Assembly (NCBI RefSeq): GCF_017309185.1
Contig: NZ_JAEKJZ010000001.1
Span: 1,426,001 to 1,490,000 of the forward strand
Length of the DNA: 64,000 nucleotides
Direction of reading: 5' to 3'
Origin: Roseibium aggregatum
GTDB taxonomy: Bacteria > Pseudomonadota > Alphaproteobacteria > Rhizobiales > Stappiaceae
Shown: positions 26,383 to 37,911 of the stretch, piece by piece
Layout of the letters: the number at the start of each line of letters is the position of its first letter
Position numbering within the stretch: position 1 is the stretch's first letter
The notes under the pieces: model-generated
Seen by the model: only the letters and a program-made list of their open reading frames with translations
What the model was told of the DNA's origin: nothing
The model's database searches: none
Program-made: the position numbers and the translations under genes

Positions 26383-28155
26383 CTATAATTTGTAGGCGCT
26401 GCGGAACCCGCCCCAGTGGCGGCCCTGGACGACGATCGGGGCGTCGATCTCCTTCATCCAGACAATGTTGCCGCCGCCCATATCGCGGGCATAGGTCTGG
26501 ATCAGGAACGGCCGCGTATTGCGCGCCGCGCTCAGGCCTGCCCGGTCGTCAAAGATCCGCTTGTTCCGGCAGTTGGCCGCATTCCAGACGGGATCTCCGG
26601 GTTTTTGCGGCTTGGAGTAGATCAGGTTGTGCACCGGCAGATAGCCGTTGCGGTCGACGGTGGCGCAAAAGGCCATGCCCTGGTTCTTGCCCAGAATGTC
26701 TTCCTGGATTTCCGGAAGTATGTTTTCCAGTTGTCCAAGGGCACGGGTCGTGACCTGCTGCGGATCGGTTCCCGCGACCGGCAGGTAGTTGGTGTCGAAC
26801 AGGTCGTCGGTCGTCAATTTGCCTTCTTCAAGCAGCTTTTCCATCGCCTCGGTGATGCGGGCTGCGCCAGACTGCGCGATTTCGACTTCCTTCGCATAGC
26901 TGTCGTGGGTCGCGGCGATTTCCCGGTCGAGCGCATTCCGGAACGACCCATCCGGGTTGACGAAGCGGCCGTGGCAGCCTTGTTCGGAAAGTGCTGTGAC
27001 CTGTGCTTCCACCTGTCCCAGGCCGGAAATATTGAGACCGATCCTGCTCCCGGGACGCGGCGGTGTGCCGTTCTTGACCACGAACAGGAGGCCGCCATCG
27101 GAGAGGTCATGTGTCTCGATCGGCGCGGAGATGGATCCGTTTGTCATCGTTCCGGAGAGCTTGACGGGCAGCCGGTCGTGCTGACGCCTGTCGCCGGCTT
27201 CCGTCTGCCGGATCATCATCGAGAACCGGGCCCGCAGCGCCTTGGTGGCCGCGCTCATTTCGGCTCCTGACTCGCGGGCAAGCATTCCACCTTCCTCCGC
27301 CGCCTGGGCGGACGCCGTGATCCCCTCGACGCGGCGGACCACCTCCTGCACGAATTCGGCGGTCTGGTTGGCCTGCTCGCCGATCTTGCCGGTGGTTTCG
27401 ACCTGGGACTGTACCGCGTCCTCGACCGCGGCGAAGCTCGGCCGGATCCTGCCGATCACTTCGATGATCCGGTTGACCGAACCGAGATTGTGCTCCGCCG
27501 ACTGGTTGAGCCGGTCGATATTGGCGACAATCTGTTCGGTTGCGGATTGGGTCTCCACGGAGAGCGCCTTGACCTCGCTTGCAACGACGGAAAAACCCTT
27601 GCCGGCTTCGCCTGCCCTGGCCGCCTCGATCGTCGCGTTGAGAGCAAGAAGGTTGGTCTGTTTCGCGATGTCCGAGATCAGGCCAACCACATTCGCGATA
27701 TCGTCGATGGCTCTTTTCAGTTCCAGCACACCCTGATTGACCTGGTCGGCGACATCGCGCGCTTCGCCGGCAAGCTGGCCGGAGAGGGCAACCTGAGACC
27801 CGATTTCGCTGCTTGAGGTGGTCAGGTCCTGAATGGATGCGGCGAGTCCGTTGGCGTTTTCGCCGGCGAGAGCAGATTGGTCCACCAGCGACTTGCTGTC
27901 GTCGCGGATGGTTTCAAGCTTGCCCATTTGACTGACAAGCCGTTCCTGAACCTTTTCCGCCGCCGCGTCGATCGTCTTGGCCGCGACTTGCAGGTCGTCT
28001 TCAAGGCTGTCCAGAACAAACGCCACTTGATCGTGTGGGTTTTCCTTAGAGGGTTCAACAGACCCCGTTTCAGGTGATGCCGCAAGGTCAGGAGGATTTA
28101 CCTCGTGAAAGGCGCTCTTGTTAGTTTGACGAGTCCTAAGTTTAAAGAGGTTCAT
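26383..28155 (-). CDS. soluble methyl-accepting chemotaxis protein with PilZ domain
   Basis: 590-aa chemoreceptor with no membrane segment. The signalling hairpin lies at residues ~60-310; its tip IAKQTNLLALNATIEAARAG (163-182) and AGKGFSVVASEVKALS are canonical. A PilZ domain follows (~322-430) with both c-di-GMP motifs: RRQHDR (323-328) and DLSDGG (350-355). The last ~150 residues form a Cache-like sensor module (ending MKEIDAPIVVQGRHWGGFRS) that also occurs in other alphaproteobacterial soluble receptors. It may link c-di-GMP to the chemotaxis array. ATG 28155 is used; a longer frame would add 60 unconserved residues. Confidence 0.87.
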   Translation of the reverse strand: MNLFKLRTRQTNKSAFHEVNPPDLAASPETGSVEPSKENPHDQVAFVLDSLEDDLQVAAKTIDAAAEKVQERLVSQMGKLETIRDDSKSLVDQSALAGENANGLAASIQDLTTSSSEIGSQVALSGQLAGEARDVADQVNQGVLELKRAIDDIANVVGLISDIAKQTNLLALNATIEAARAGEAGKGFSVVASEVKALSVETQSATEQIVANIDRLNQSAEHNLGSVNRIIEVIGRIRPSFAAVEDAVQSQVETTGKIGEQANQTAEFVQEVVRRVEGITASAQAAEEGGMLARESGAEMSAATKALRARFSMMIRQTEAGDRRQHDRLPVKLSGTMTNGSISAPIETHDLSDGGLLFVVKNGTPPRPGSRIGLNISGLGQVEAQVTALSEQGCHGRFVNPDGSFRNALDREIAATHDSYAKEVEIAQSGAARITEAMEKLLEEGKLTTDDLFDTNYLPVAGTDPQQVTTRALGQLENILPEIQEDILGKNQGMAFCATVDRNGYLPVHNLIYSKPQKPGDPVWNAANCRNKRIFDDRAGLSAARNTRPFLIQTYARDMGGGNIVWMKEIDAPIVVQGRHWGGFRSAYKL

Positions 28156-28540
28156 CGCGTTATGGTTGTCCAGAACTCTAGGAAAATTTGAAACAGTATC
28201 GGCGTGTAATCTAAAATCATTGTTAATACCAAGGCGCGTTGACTGGGTCCCATCCAGCCGGTCTTTCGGCCGTTCGACGCAGCGGTGCGTGACATGGACA
28301 ATACCCCGAGGCACCTTCGATCCGCCCTCTGGCAAAAACGCCTTGGAAAGACGGTCGCATGGGACGCGACCCGGGCTGGCAGACTCTGAAAGCGCGATCA
28401 GAAAAAGACTGCTGGTCGTTCCTTGTTGAAATGGGGAATGTCACTGGACCGGCGGATGTCGGCCATGCTAAGCACCCGGCGGCCAGGGGGAGTTGACTGG
28501 CTGCGGTCTGCCCGACGGAGCGTGGCTGAAGGTAGTGAGA
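28156..28540. other. gene-free divergent promoter region
   Basis: 385 bases between the minus-strand chemoreceptor and rpiA. The first ~80 bases are AT-rich (TAAAATCATTGTTAATACC) and probably hold the chemoreceptor promoter. No RNA structure or further gene is evident. Confidence 0.45.
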
Positions 28541-29233
28541 ATGAGCGACGAACTTAAACGGCAAGCTGCGGAACGCGCCGTGGATGATATCGAATCCGGC
28601 ATGCGGCTTGGAATCGGCACCGGTTCAACGGCGGAGTTTTTCGTAAAGGCGCTTGCCCGGCGTGTCCGGGAAGGGCTCGACATCGTCGGTGTGCCGACAT
28701 CGGAACGAACCCGGAAACTGGCTATGGAACTCGGTATCCGGCTGTCGACGCTCGATGAGATGCCGCAGCTTGATGTGACGGTCGACGGCGCGGACGAACT
28801 CGATCCGAACCTCGCCCTCGTAAAAGGCGGTGGCGGTGCCTTGCTTCGGGAAAAAATCGTGGCATCGGCCTCCGGCCAGATGATTGTCATCGCGGACGCC
28901 AGCAAGCAGGTCCCGGTCCTTGGCCGGTTTCCGCTGCCGATCGAAGTCGTACCGTTCGGTCTGGAATCGACCAGGCTTGCGATCCTGAATGTCCTCGCCG
29001 GCCTGGATCTGCCACAAACGCTGACGTTACGCGGAGGAGCGGCGCAGCCTTTTGAAACGGATGGCGGCCATTTCATTCTGGATGCGCATCTTCAGGAAAT
29101 CAAAAACGTGAAAGCCCTCGCGGATCGTCTGGTCGCGATTCCAGGCGTCGTCGACCATGGGCTGTTCATTCAACTTGCAACAAAGGCTTACGTGGCGGCG
29201 GAAGATGGGGTAAAGACCGTCTTTCCCCTCTGA
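28541..29233 (+). CDS. rpiA: ribose-5-phosphate isomerase A
   Basis: 230-aa cytosolic enzyme interconverting ribose-5-phosphate and ribulose-5-phosphate in the pentose phosphate pathway. Family blocks: [19 protein letters not shown] (phosphate loop), [11 protein letters not shown], the catalytic [20 protein letters not shown] with [11 protein letters not shown], and [11 protein letters not shown]. The C-terminus [18 protein letters not shown] is typical. The start at ATG 28541 fits the usual [14 protein letters not shown] opening; an upstream in-frame ATG at 28493 would add 16 unlike residues. A DUF2059 gene follows 55 bases later. Confidence 0.97.
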   Translation: MSDELKRQAAERAVDDIESGMRLGIGTGSTAEFFVKALARRVREGLDIVGVPTSERTRKLAMELGIRLSTLDEMPQLDVTVDGADELDPNLALVKGGGGALLREKIVASASGQMIVIADASKQVPVLGRFPLPIEVVPFGLESTRLAILNVLAGLDLPQTLTLRGGAAQPFETDGGHFILDAHLQEIKNVKALADRLVAIPGVVDHGLFIQLATKAYVAAEDGVKTVFPL

Positions 29234-29288
29234 TTGGTGTTGGTTATTCTTTTCAGGCCATGGATGGAAGCCGCCTAGGAGTAAAAAT

Positions 29289-29840
29289 ATGAAACGTGTC
29301 AATAAATTCACGCGGGCCGCTGCACTGGGCACAGCTTTGTTTGCCACAGGCATATTTTCGGCCGGGGCAATCGCGCAGGAAACCGGCGCCGCCGCGCAGG
29401 CTCCCGCGAAACCGAGTTTTTCCGAAAGCCATCTGGCCGCGGCCAAGAAAGTTGCGATAACCACCAAATCCCTGGAGCCGTTCGACGAAATTCTGCCGCT
29501 GATGGTGGATCAGTCCCGCACGGCGTTCATTCAGGCCACCCCGGCACGGGCCGAGGAGATCGTCGAAGTGACACAGGAAGTCGCTTTGAAGCTGGCTCCG
29601 AAGCGCGCGGAGTTGAACGATGTGGTTTATCAAGCCTGGGCGCAACTCTTCACCGAGGAAGAACTGAACCAGCTTGCGGATTTCTACAGCACCGATCTGG
29701 GCCAGAAGCTCACCGAAAACATCCCGAAAATTTCCGCTTTTTCCGTTCGGGCTTCGCGTGAGTGGCAAGACAAGATCTCCACGGAAATGGTGACAATGAT
29801 CCAGGAAGAACTGAAGCGGCGCAACGAAGCGGCTCAGTAA
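29289..29840 (+). CDS. DUF2059 domain-containing exported protein
   Basis: 183 residues with an N-terminal signal peptide (AALGTALFATGIFSAGAIAQ) and a Pro/Ala-rich stretch. The DUF2059 core (~75-170) contains LNDVVYQAWAQLFTEEELNQ and LADFYSTDLGQKLTENIPKI, the FYxTxxGxK pattern of the family. Predicted periplasmic helical protein of unknown function. Follows rpiA closely on the same strand, as often seen in alphaproteobacteria (rpiA - DUF2059 - gor), which suggests a conserved expression unit. Confidence 0.87.
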   Translation: MKRVNKFTRAAALGTALFATGIFSAGAIAQETGAAAQAPAKPSFSESHLAAAKKVAITTKSLEPFDEILPLMVDQSRTAFIQATPARAEEIVEVTQEVALKLAPKRAELNDVVYQAWAQLFTEEELNQLADFYSTDLGQKLTENIPKISAFSVRASREWQDKISTEMVTMIQEELKRRNEAAQ

Positions 29841-30037
29841 TCCCCGGGGGACGCTACGTCCCGTCCATCACGTCAATCGGAGGCCGGCGTTTTGTCCGGC
29901 CTGCGGGCCGTTTGAGCGACCCGTTTCTTTTTTCGATCGGTCGGTTCGAACCGGTTGGATTTCCAATACTTGGTCTTATCTGAGGTAGGTCCGGTTACCG
30001 CCGGGCAATGAGACGATTTGAGAGAAAAGAGGCGCAT

Positions 30038-31414
<1,377 letters not shown>

Positions 31415-31467
31415 TACGCCTTCGTCCGAGACTCGCTTCGCGAGACCGAATGCTTGGGGGCCGTCCC

Positions 31468-32991
31468 CTAAGCGCGCCGGGCTGTGGCCTTGAATTCCGG
31501 GACCGGGGAGGGGGCGATGCCGTCGTTCCCGATCTCGCTGTAGAAGGTGAAGCGGCTTCGACCCGATTTCTTGGAGTGGTAAAGCGCCAGGTCGGATGCG
31601 GCGACCAGCGCTCCGGCGGTCGCGCCGTCGAGGGGCGCAACCGCAATTCCGATGCTGAGGCCGATTTGTGCTGAACGGTCGTTTCCAACCGGAACGGGCG
31701 TGCGCGCGCACTCAAGCAAGGCTTCGCTAAGCAGACGCAGGTGAGCCCGCGCGGTCGATCCGTGATAGATCACGACGAATTCATCGCCCCCGACGCGGCA
31801 TACCAGCCCGTTGCCGCCGACAATCGCGTCGAGACGGTCGGCCATGGTCTTGATGACAATATCACCTGCGGAATGTCCGAAGGTGTCGTTCACTTCCTTG
31901 AACTGGTCGAGGTCGCAGTGGATGACGGCAAGAGGGTGATCTGGCAGCGAGTGGACGGCGCTTTCAATCGCGCGGTTGAATTGCAGCCGGTTTGCCAGAC
32001 CGGACAATGTGTCGTGCAACGCAAGACGTCGGTTCTGCTCTTCGCTGGCCTGCAGGGACGCGGTAAGCTTGCCGATCCGCCAGGCGATGCCAAAGGCCAC
32101 GGCGCCAAGGGCCGCGCTGATAACGGCGATCACCGGAATGACCGTCGGCCAAATGGAAGCACCTGCGGTTTTCCAGTCCCATCTGAAGGTTCCCACAGGC
32201 GATCCGAGCGTATCGGTAATGGAAAGCAAGGGACCGTATTCCGGAGAGGTTGGCCCCTCGGCGAAACGGAGAGACGGAAAGTTGACCCGATCGCTGAGCT
32301 GGCGCAGCAACGCATCGTCGATATAGGTGGCCGACAGGATGAACGTCGGCTGGTCGTCCGGTAGGGTCTCCTTGAAATCGTCGGGCATGATCGGCATGGC
32401 GCCGACCAGCGCGGGTTTCCCGTCGATGCGGATGAAACCCATGTAGGCGTATTGCGCGGGATCGACCCCCTTGATGGAGCGGTGGCCGTAGCCTCCGGGA
32501 ACGCGGACCCGGTTGCGGACAAAGAGTTCTCCGAGAATTTCGATGATGGCCAGAAGTTCAGAAGCCTTGTCCAGTTCGTGACGGACGATATGCGTGTAGT
32601 CGCCGAAGGACTCCGCGAGTACCTGGCCTTCGCCGGAGATAAGCATGACCTTGCTGTGGGCATAGTCGTCCCAGAGCGTGTTGAAGCTCTGGCGCACATA
32701 GCCCGGATCGAAGTCGCGCACCAGCCTGGCGACGGATTGATCCGATGTCGCGACCTTGACGAGTTCCTGGACAATCGAGCGAAGCCGATGGTCAAGCGTG
32801 TTCTTGAAAAGATGCTCCTCGTGAGCGATCGCTTGCCGGACCGAAGCTTGAGAAGAAACGAAACCGACAAACGCCAGCGACGCGGATGTCAGCGCGATCA
32901 GCACGCCAGCCAGAAGGAATGCGAGCCGCGAAATGTGATGCCGCGGACCAAACGAGGAAGCGTCACTGTATCTTTGCCGGACTTCGTTCAA
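31468..32991 (-). CDS. membrane-bound GGDEF diguanylate cyclase
   Basis: 507 aa by the chosen start. A membrane helix near residue 22 (LAFLLAGVLIALTSASLAFV) precedes a large periplasmic CHASE4-like sensor domain (~45-265), a second helix (~280-305, VIPVIAVISAALGAVAFGIA) and a GGDEF domain (~330-495). The active site reads GLVCRVGGDEFVVIY; no RxxD inhibitory site precedes it. It should make c-di-GMP at the inner membrane. TTG 32991 with AGGA eight bases upstream is preferred; a GTG at 33150 would add 53 residues translated from AT-rich, promoter-like DNA. Confidence 0.85.
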   Translation of the reverse strand: MNEVRQRYSDASSFGPRHHISRLAFLLAGVLIALTSASLAFVGFVSSQASVRQAIAHEEHLFKNTLDHRLRSIVQELVKVATSDQSVARLVRDFDPGYVRQSFNTLWDDYAHSKVMLISGEGQVLAESFGDYTHIVRHELDKASELLAIIEILGELFVRNRVRVPGGYGHRSIKGVDPAQYAYMGFIRIDGKPALVGAMPIMPDDFKETLPDDQPTFILSATYIDDALLRQLSDRVNFPSLRFAEGPTSPEYGPLLSITDTLGSPVGTFRWDWKTAGASIWPTVIPVIAVISAALGAVAFGIAWRIGKLTASLQASEEQNRRLALHDTLSGLANRLQFNRAIESAVHSLPDHPLAVIHCDLDQFKEVNDTFGHSAGDIVIKTMADRLDAIVGGNGLVCRVGGDEFVVIYHGSTARAHLRLLSEALLECARTPVPVGNDRSAQIGLSIGIAVAPLDGATAGALVAASDLALYHSKKSGRSRFTFYSEIGNDGIAPSPVPEFKATARRA

Positions 32992-33458
32992 GTTGCAATC
33001 CTGCAAGTATTTGCAAACTTCTGGTTTAATTATGACTGTTGTCGTTCGGGAAGTTAGCTGGATGATATTAATAATATATGGCTTCAGTTCAATATTATGG
33101 AGATTAGTTACATGTTTATATTTTAAGGAAATGTAAATGACAATTTTCACAATGAAGTATTACGCATCTTAAGCAACGTTGAAAATTGGAGCAGACGAAC
33201 CCGTCAATAATTCAAAGACGATTGTCTGCAAGGCCTGTCGCCGGGCAGGGGCGCAAGGTGCTCAGGTGAGCTGGAAGACTATCGATGAGCGAGAAGTCGA
33301 ATGTCGAGACATTCGCGGCGCGGCCGCAGACAAAGAGGATCCGGTGGAGATGAAGCTGCCAGGGGCGGGCGGGGTTCCGGCCATCTCGGCACTCCTGTCA
33401 GGTTCAACAAACGGGAGCGATCAAATGGGGTCTCCTCGAGCGCGGTCTGCTTGAGGTC
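32992..33458. other. gene-free region with AT-rich promoter stretch
   Basis: 467 bases between the GGDEF gene start and the aminotransferase stop. Bases ~33000-33180 are strikingly AT-rich and hold several TAATAT-like tracts, suiting a promoter for the minus-strand cyclase gene. A frame at 33179-33454 on the plus strand has no motif or ribosome site and is not called. Confidence 0.45.
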
Positions 33459-34658
33459 TCACGCCTCATCGAAACGGCCGAGCGCCTTAACAAAACGATC
33501 TATTTCATCTTCGGTGTTGAAGGCATGCAGAGATGCCCGGACGACGGCCTCCAGCCCGCGTTCCGGAAGGTCTATCCGCGCCGAACTGGCACGGCTCACC
33601 GAAACGTTGATATGGGCGTTCGAAAGCCGTTCCTTGATTTCAGCCGGCGTTTCGCCTTCCTTCGTGAAAGTGACGATGCCGCCCTTTCTGGCGCCCTTGT
33701 CGTGCAGCGTGACGTCGGCCAGGCCAGAAAGCTCGGATCTGAGTTGGGCACCAAGCGCGCAAATCCGGTTGCTGAGCCGCTCGATTCCGAAGCCTATGGC
33801 GTAACTGGCGGCGACGCCCAGACCGATCTGCCCGGCCACATAGCGCTCCCACGTCTCGAAACGCCGGGCATGGGGAACCAGTTCATACGATGTTTCGTCG
33901 ATCCAGTTGGCGGATTGCAGGTCGATGAAGGGCGGCTCCAGCTGATCGAGAACGCTGTCGCTGACGTAAAGGAAGCCGGTGCCGCGCGGGCCGCGCAGGT
34001 ATTTGCGGCCTGTTCCCGACAGCATGTGACAACCGATTTCCTTGACGTTGAGAGGCACATGGCCGGCCGACTGGCAGGCGTCCAGCAGGTAGAGGACGTT
34101 CGCGGACCTGGCGATTTCGCCGACCTCTTCCGCCGGATTGATCAGTCCGGAAAAGGTCGGAATATGCGTCAGAGCCACCAGACGGGTTCTTGGGCCGATG
34201 GCCGCCCTGAGCGCCTTGAGATCGATTTGCCCGGTCTCGTCGTCCTCGACGATGTCGATCTCAACTCCCTTGCGGCGTTTCATCTGCAAAAAGGCGACGT
34301 AGTTGGAAACATATTCGGACCGTCCGGTTACGATCCGGTCGCCCGTCTTGAAATCTATCCCGTAAAAGGCCATGTCCCAGGCACGGGTTGCGTTTTCGAT
34401 ATAGGCGATTTCGTGCGGTTTGCTGCCGATCAGCGCCGCAAGGCTGGTATAAAAAGTGTCCATCCCGGCCTGAGCCGCCGCTGCCGCCTCGTAGCCCCCC
34501 AGTTGCGCTTCGAGATCGAGATGCTGTTTGACCGCGTTCACGACGGGCGACAGCGCAAGACCGGTTCCGGCATTGTTGAAATGGATCAACTGCCAGACGC
34601 CGGGCGTATCTTTTCTCAGCAGTTCGACATCCTGTTGAGAAAGAGATGGAACAATCAT
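33459..34658 (-). CDS. aminotransferase class V-fold PLP enzyme
   Basis: 399-aa PLP-dependent enzyme of the cysteine desulfurase/isopenicillin epimerase-like group. The PLP-contact aspartate lies in YLLDACQSAGHVPLN and the Schiff-base lysine in LSGTGRKYLRGPRGTGFLYV. An N-terminal HFNNAGTGLALSPVV block and a C-terminal region with ERLSNAHINVSVSRASSARI are typical. No cysteine is placed as in the active-site loop of IscS or SufS, so desulfurase activity is uncertain; transamination or C-S lyase chemistry is possible. The GGAG site seven bases before the ATG supports the start. Divergent from the GGCT-like gene. Confidence 0.85.
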   Translation of the reverse strand: MIVPSLSQQDVELLRKDTPGVWQLIHFNNAGTGLALSPVVNAVKQHLDLEAQLGGYEAAAAAQAGMDTFYTSLAALIGSKPHEIAYIENATRAWDMAFYGIDFKTGDRIVTGRSEYVSNYVAFLQMKRRKGVEIDIVEDDETGQIDLKALRAAIGPRTRLVALTHIPTFSGLINPAEEVGEIARSANVLYLLDACQSAGHVPLNVKEIGCHMLSGTGRKYLRGPRGTGFLYVSDSVLDQLEPPFIDLQSANWIDETSYELVPHARRFETWERYVAGQIGLGVAASYAIGFGIERLSNRICALGAQLRSELSGLADVTLHDKGARKGGIVTFTKEGETPAEIKERLSNAHINVSVSRASSARIDLPERGLEAVVRASLHAFNTEDEIDRFVKALGRFDEA

Positions 34659-34714
34659 TGTAGTCTCCCGCGTTCCCGACCGACTGAAATCCAGGGGCTT
34701 GAAACTTAAAACCC

Positions 34715-35311
34715 ATGACGATCACTTATTTTGGATATGGTTCTCTCGTCAATGCTGACACTGTTCCTTCCGGCACCGAGGTGACCCCCGGCAAGCTGCG
34801 CGGCTGGATCCGGGAATGGAAGGTCTGCGGTACCGGCGAGAACGGTGTTGGCCGTTGCGCCTTGACGGTGCGACAGCACGCGGAAACGGAAATATGGGGT
34901 GTCATGGCACGGGAGCCGTGGCACCGGTTGGATGCGCTGGAAAAACGCGAGAAGCGTTACGACAAGGTCGGCCGGGTCGGAACGGCCTTCAGATGCGACG
35001 CGGCCGATAGGCCGGGACCCGCCGACCTCTTTCTCTTCAGGGCGTCGCCGGACCATTACCGGTGGGGCTGCGAGAAACATCCGGTCTTGCAGAGTTATCT
35101 GGATTGCGTGCTGTCCGGTTACTTCAAGGTCTGGGGAGAGGAGGGGGTCGATCACTTCCTTCGGACCACGGACGGCTGGCACGTTCCGGTGCTTCCGGAC
35201 AGGGAGGCGCCGCACTATCCCAGAAAGATCGTCCTCGACAGTGACCTTGCCGCCCTGTTCGACGAGAAGCTGACCGCTCTCGGCGTGCGCTATCTTCAGC
35301 CCGGCGGATGA
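34715..35311 (+). CDS. gamma-glutamylcyclotransferase-family protein
   Basis: 198-aa protein with the GGCT-like fold. The signature YFGYGSLVN opens the protein, RLDALEKREKRYDKV holds the catalytic glutamate region (E in ALEKRE), and FLFRASPDHYRWGCEKHPVL follows. In the family this fold releases 5-oxoproline from gamma-glutamyl peptides, but many bacterial members are unassigned. A C-terminal extension (~60 residues) exceeds the minimal fold. Its start sits 56 bases from the divergent aminotransferase gene, so a shared regulatory region is likely; a joint role in gamma-glutamyl/cysteine metabolism is only a guess. Confidence 0.8.
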   Translation: MTITYFGYGSLVNADTVPSGTEVTPGKLRGWIREWKVCGTGENGVGRCALTVRQHAETEIWGVMAREPWHRLDALEKREKRYDKVGRVGTAFRCDAADRPGPADLFLFRASPDHYRWGCEKHPVLQSYLDCVLSGYFKVWGEEGVDHFLRTTDGWHVPVLPDREAPHYPRKIVLDSDLAALFDEKLTALGVRYLQPGG

Positions 35312-35374
35312 CACCGGGCTCAACAAACTGGAACCCGCCCGGCCTCGGATTGTTCGATCTGCCGTGCTTTGCTG

Positions 35375-36109
35375 TCAGCCGCCAAAGAGGCTCTGCAGGC
35401 CGTGACCTGCCAGATAGGCGATCCCGGCGGCGAGCATGCCGATCGCCGTGGTTTCCACGCCGCAGGCCAGCCAGCTTCTCTGCGACCAGCGCGCCCTGAG
35501 AGAACCTATGACGAAGAAGGCGCTGGCCGTGAGGGCGCAGGCAACGAGCGACCCGGAGGGAAGGGACAGAACGAAAGGAAGCAGCGGGATCGATCCGAAC
35601 AGGACAAAGGCCGCGAAGGTATAAAGCGCGGCTTTGAGAGGCGCGCGGCTGGCATCCGACAGGCCGTATTCGCCCTGCATCATGGTTTCGATCCAGGTCG
35701 CCTTGTTGGACGTCACGAGGCGGACAATCTCTTCCAGGTCTTCACCCTCATAGCCTTTGCTCCTGAAGATCTGACGGATTTCCTCGCGCTCGCCGTCGGG
35801 TTCCACGGCGATATGCTTTTCCTCGACTGCCTTGAGGCGCGCGTAGTCCTCGTTTTCGGATTTCGATCCGGTGTAATTCGCGGCGGCCATCGAAAACCCG
35901 TCGGCAAGCAGATTGGCGATGCCCAGGATCAGGATAACGTTGGTGGAAAGCGATGCGCCGACGGACCCCGCGACGACCGCGAATGTCGTCACCGCGCCGT
36001 CGATCCCTCCGTAAACCCAGTCTCGCAGATAGCTGACGCTGGGCCCGAGCGCGAGCCGGTCAGCGATCTCCTTACGTTGGTGGCTGTGTTCCAAACCTGT
36101 GTTGGACAT
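35375..36109 (-). CDS. VIT1/CCC1 family membrane protein
   Basis: 244-aa predicted metal transporter of the vacuolar iron transporter-like family. The first helices carry YLRDWVYGGIDGAVTTFAVV and NVILILGIANLLADGFSMAA, the characteristic pair with the conserved DG and D residues for iron/manganese. A cytoplasmic Glu-rich loop follows (ENEDYARLKAVEEKHIAVEP, GEREEIRQIF), matching the metal-binding domain of plant VIT1. Three more helices end the protein. ATG 36109 is preferred, since GGGAG lies six bases upstream; an earlier ATG at 36121 has no site. Likely exports or sequesters Fe2+ or Mn2+. Confidence 0.88.
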   Translation of the reverse strand: MSNTGLEHSHQRKEIADRLALGPSVSYLRDWVYGGIDGAVTTFAVVAGSVGASLSTNVILILGIANLLADGFSMAAANYTGSKSENEDYARLKAVEEKHIAVEPDGEREEIRQIFRSKGYEGEDLEEIVRLVTSNKATWIETMMQGEYGLSDASRAPLKAALYTFAAFVLFGSIPLLPFVLSLPSGSLVACALTASAFFVIGSLRARWSQRSWLACGVETTAIGMLAAGIAYLAGHGLQSLFGG

Positions 36110-36376
36110 GCTGGCTCCCATCTTGTTTCGGCATCATGCGCCAGGGGGGCTCCGGACGCCATGATCCGGGTCAAAAAGATCCTCGCAGGCCCGACCGGCG
36201 GTTTCCGGCTAAAAAGCGGGACCTTTTTGGCCGATTGGCCGGTGGCATTGGTTGCCCGGGGAGTGTATAAGGCCGCACGTTTGCTTCAATGAGGCAGGCA
36301 AAAACGAATGAAAATATCAAGGACCGCGTAGCGATAAAGGGGTCGAAGACCTTTGGGTCCAGCAGGAGTTGAGGAA

Positions 36377-37759
36377 ATGGCGGAGAAGTGGAGCCCGGAC
36401 AGCTGGAGATCTAAACCGATCGTGCAGGTGCCGGATTATCCCGATAAAGAGGCTTTGGCGGAGGTTGAGCAGCGCCTGTCGACATATCCCCCGCTGGTTT
36501 TTGCCGGTGAAGCGCGCGCGCTGAAAAACCAGCTCGCGGATGTCGCGGCCGGCAACGGCTTCCTGCTTCAGGGCGGGGACTGCGCGGAGAGCTTTGCCGA
36601 GCACCAGGCGGATCATATCCGGGACTTCTTCCGCGTCTTCCTGCAGATGGCGGTGGTTCTGACCTATGCGGCGAGCCAGCCGGTCGTCAAGGTCGGCCGT
36701 ATCGCCGGCCAATTCGCCAAGCCGCGCTCCTCCAGCGTGGAGAAGAAAGGCGATGTCGAATTGCCGAGCTATCGTGGCGATATCATCAACGACATCGACT
36801 TCACGCCGGAAAGCCGGATCCCGGACCCCAACAGAATGGCCATGGGATACCGCCAGTCTGCGGCAACGCTGAACCTGTTGCGCGCCTTTGCCCAGGGCGG
36901 GTACGCAAACCTGGATCAGGTGCACCAGTGGATGCTCGGCTTCATTTCCGACAGTCCCCAGGGGCATCGCTACAAGGAGCTGGCCGACCGCATTACCGAG
37001 TCGCTCGACTTCATGCGGGCCTGCGGCGTCAATTCCGACAGCGTTCCCCAGCTTCGCTCGACGGATTTCTTCACCAGTCACGAGGCATTGCTTCTCGGCT
37101 ATGAAGAGGCCCTGACCCGCATCGATTCCACCTCCGGAGAATGGTACGCAACTTCGGGCCACATGCTGTGGATCGGCGACCGCACACGGCAGCCCGACCA
37201 TGCCCATGTGGAATTCTTCCGGGGGATCAAGAACCCGATCGGTCTGAAGTGCGGTCCCTCGCAGACCCCGGACGGGCTCCTTGAGCTGATCGACATTTTG
37301 AACCCGGACAACGAACCGGGCCGGCTCACCCTGATTGCCCGGTTCGGTGCGGACAAGGTCTTCGATCACCTGCCGCAGCTGGTGCGGGCGGTGGAACGCG
37401 AGGGCAAGTCCGTCGTCTGGTCCTGCGATCCGATGCACGGCAACACGATCACGGCCGGCGGTTACAAGACCCGTCCGTTCGACCGCATCCTGAAGGAGGT
37501 GGAAGCCTTCTTTGCCGTTCACCGGGCCGAAGGCACCCATGCCGGCGGCGTTCACGTCGAAATGACGGGCAAGAACGTGACCGAGTGCACCGGCGGCGCA
37601 CGGGCGTTGAGCGAAGACCAGCTCGGCGACCGTTACCACACCTATTGCGATCCGCGCCTCAACGCGGACCAGGCACTGGAGCTTGCTTTCCTGATCGCGG
37701 AAAACCTCAAGAAGGAACGCGACGGCCGCCGGGCCGAGCCCCTGGCCGCAAGCGCCTGA
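36377..37759 (+). CDS. class II 3-deoxy-7-phosphoheptulonate (DAHP) synthase
   Basis: 460-aa class II (AroA-II, plant/Mycobacterium type) enzyme. It condenses PEP and erythrose-4-phosphate to DAHP, the entry to the shikimate pathway and aromatic amino acids. Blocks include [50 protein letters not shown] (metal/PEP contact), [10 protein letters not shown] and [13 protein letters not shown]. The start at ATG 36377 follows GGAGTTGAGGA closely. Monocistronic with a strong terminator. Length and motifs suggest a functional enzyme. Confidence 0.95.
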   Translation: MAEKWSPDSWRSKPIVQVPDYPDKEALAEVEQRLSTYPPLVFAGEARALKNQLADVAAGNGFLLQGGDCAESFAEHQADHIRDFFRVFLQMAVVLTYAASQPVVKVGRIAGQFAKPRSSSVEKKGDVELPSYRGDIINDIDFTPESRIPDPNRMAMGYRQSAATLNLLRAFAQGGYANLDQVHQWMLGFISDSPQGHRYKELADRITESLDFMRACGVNSDSVPQLRSTDFFTSHEALLLGYEEALTRIDSTSGEWYATSGHMLWIGDRTRQPDHAHVEFFRGIKNPIGLKCGPSQTPDGLLELIDILNPDNEPGRLTLIARFGADKVFDHLPQLVRAVEREGKSVVWSCDPMHGNTITAGGYKTRPFDRILKEVEAFFAVHRAEGTHAGGVHVEMTGKNVTECTGGARALSEDQLGDRYHTYCDPRLNADQALELAFLIAENLKKERDGRRAEPLAASA

Positions 37760-37781
37760 CGGCGCCGGAATTTGATATGCG

Positions 37782-37814
37782 AAGGGGCGGCTCTGGCCGC
37801 CCCTTTTGTTTTTT
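37782..37814 (+). terminator. intrinsic terminator after DAHP synthase gene
   Basis: Ten-bp stem AAGGGGCGGC (37782-37791) / GCCGCCCCTT (37796-37805), loop TCTG, then T-rich TTGTTTTTT. Confidence 0.94.
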
Positions 37815-37911
37815 GAAAAATTTCCTGAAAAATAACAGGATCGGTAAGCCTCGTTTAACGCGGATAATGCATACGTTCCTCAAGGGAAACGGCTGAACGA
37901 GGAGAAAGGCC

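Noticed and set aside
33179-33454. 91-codon plus-strand frame
   Set aside because: TTG start, no ribosome site, no recognisable motif, lies in a region that looks regulatory.
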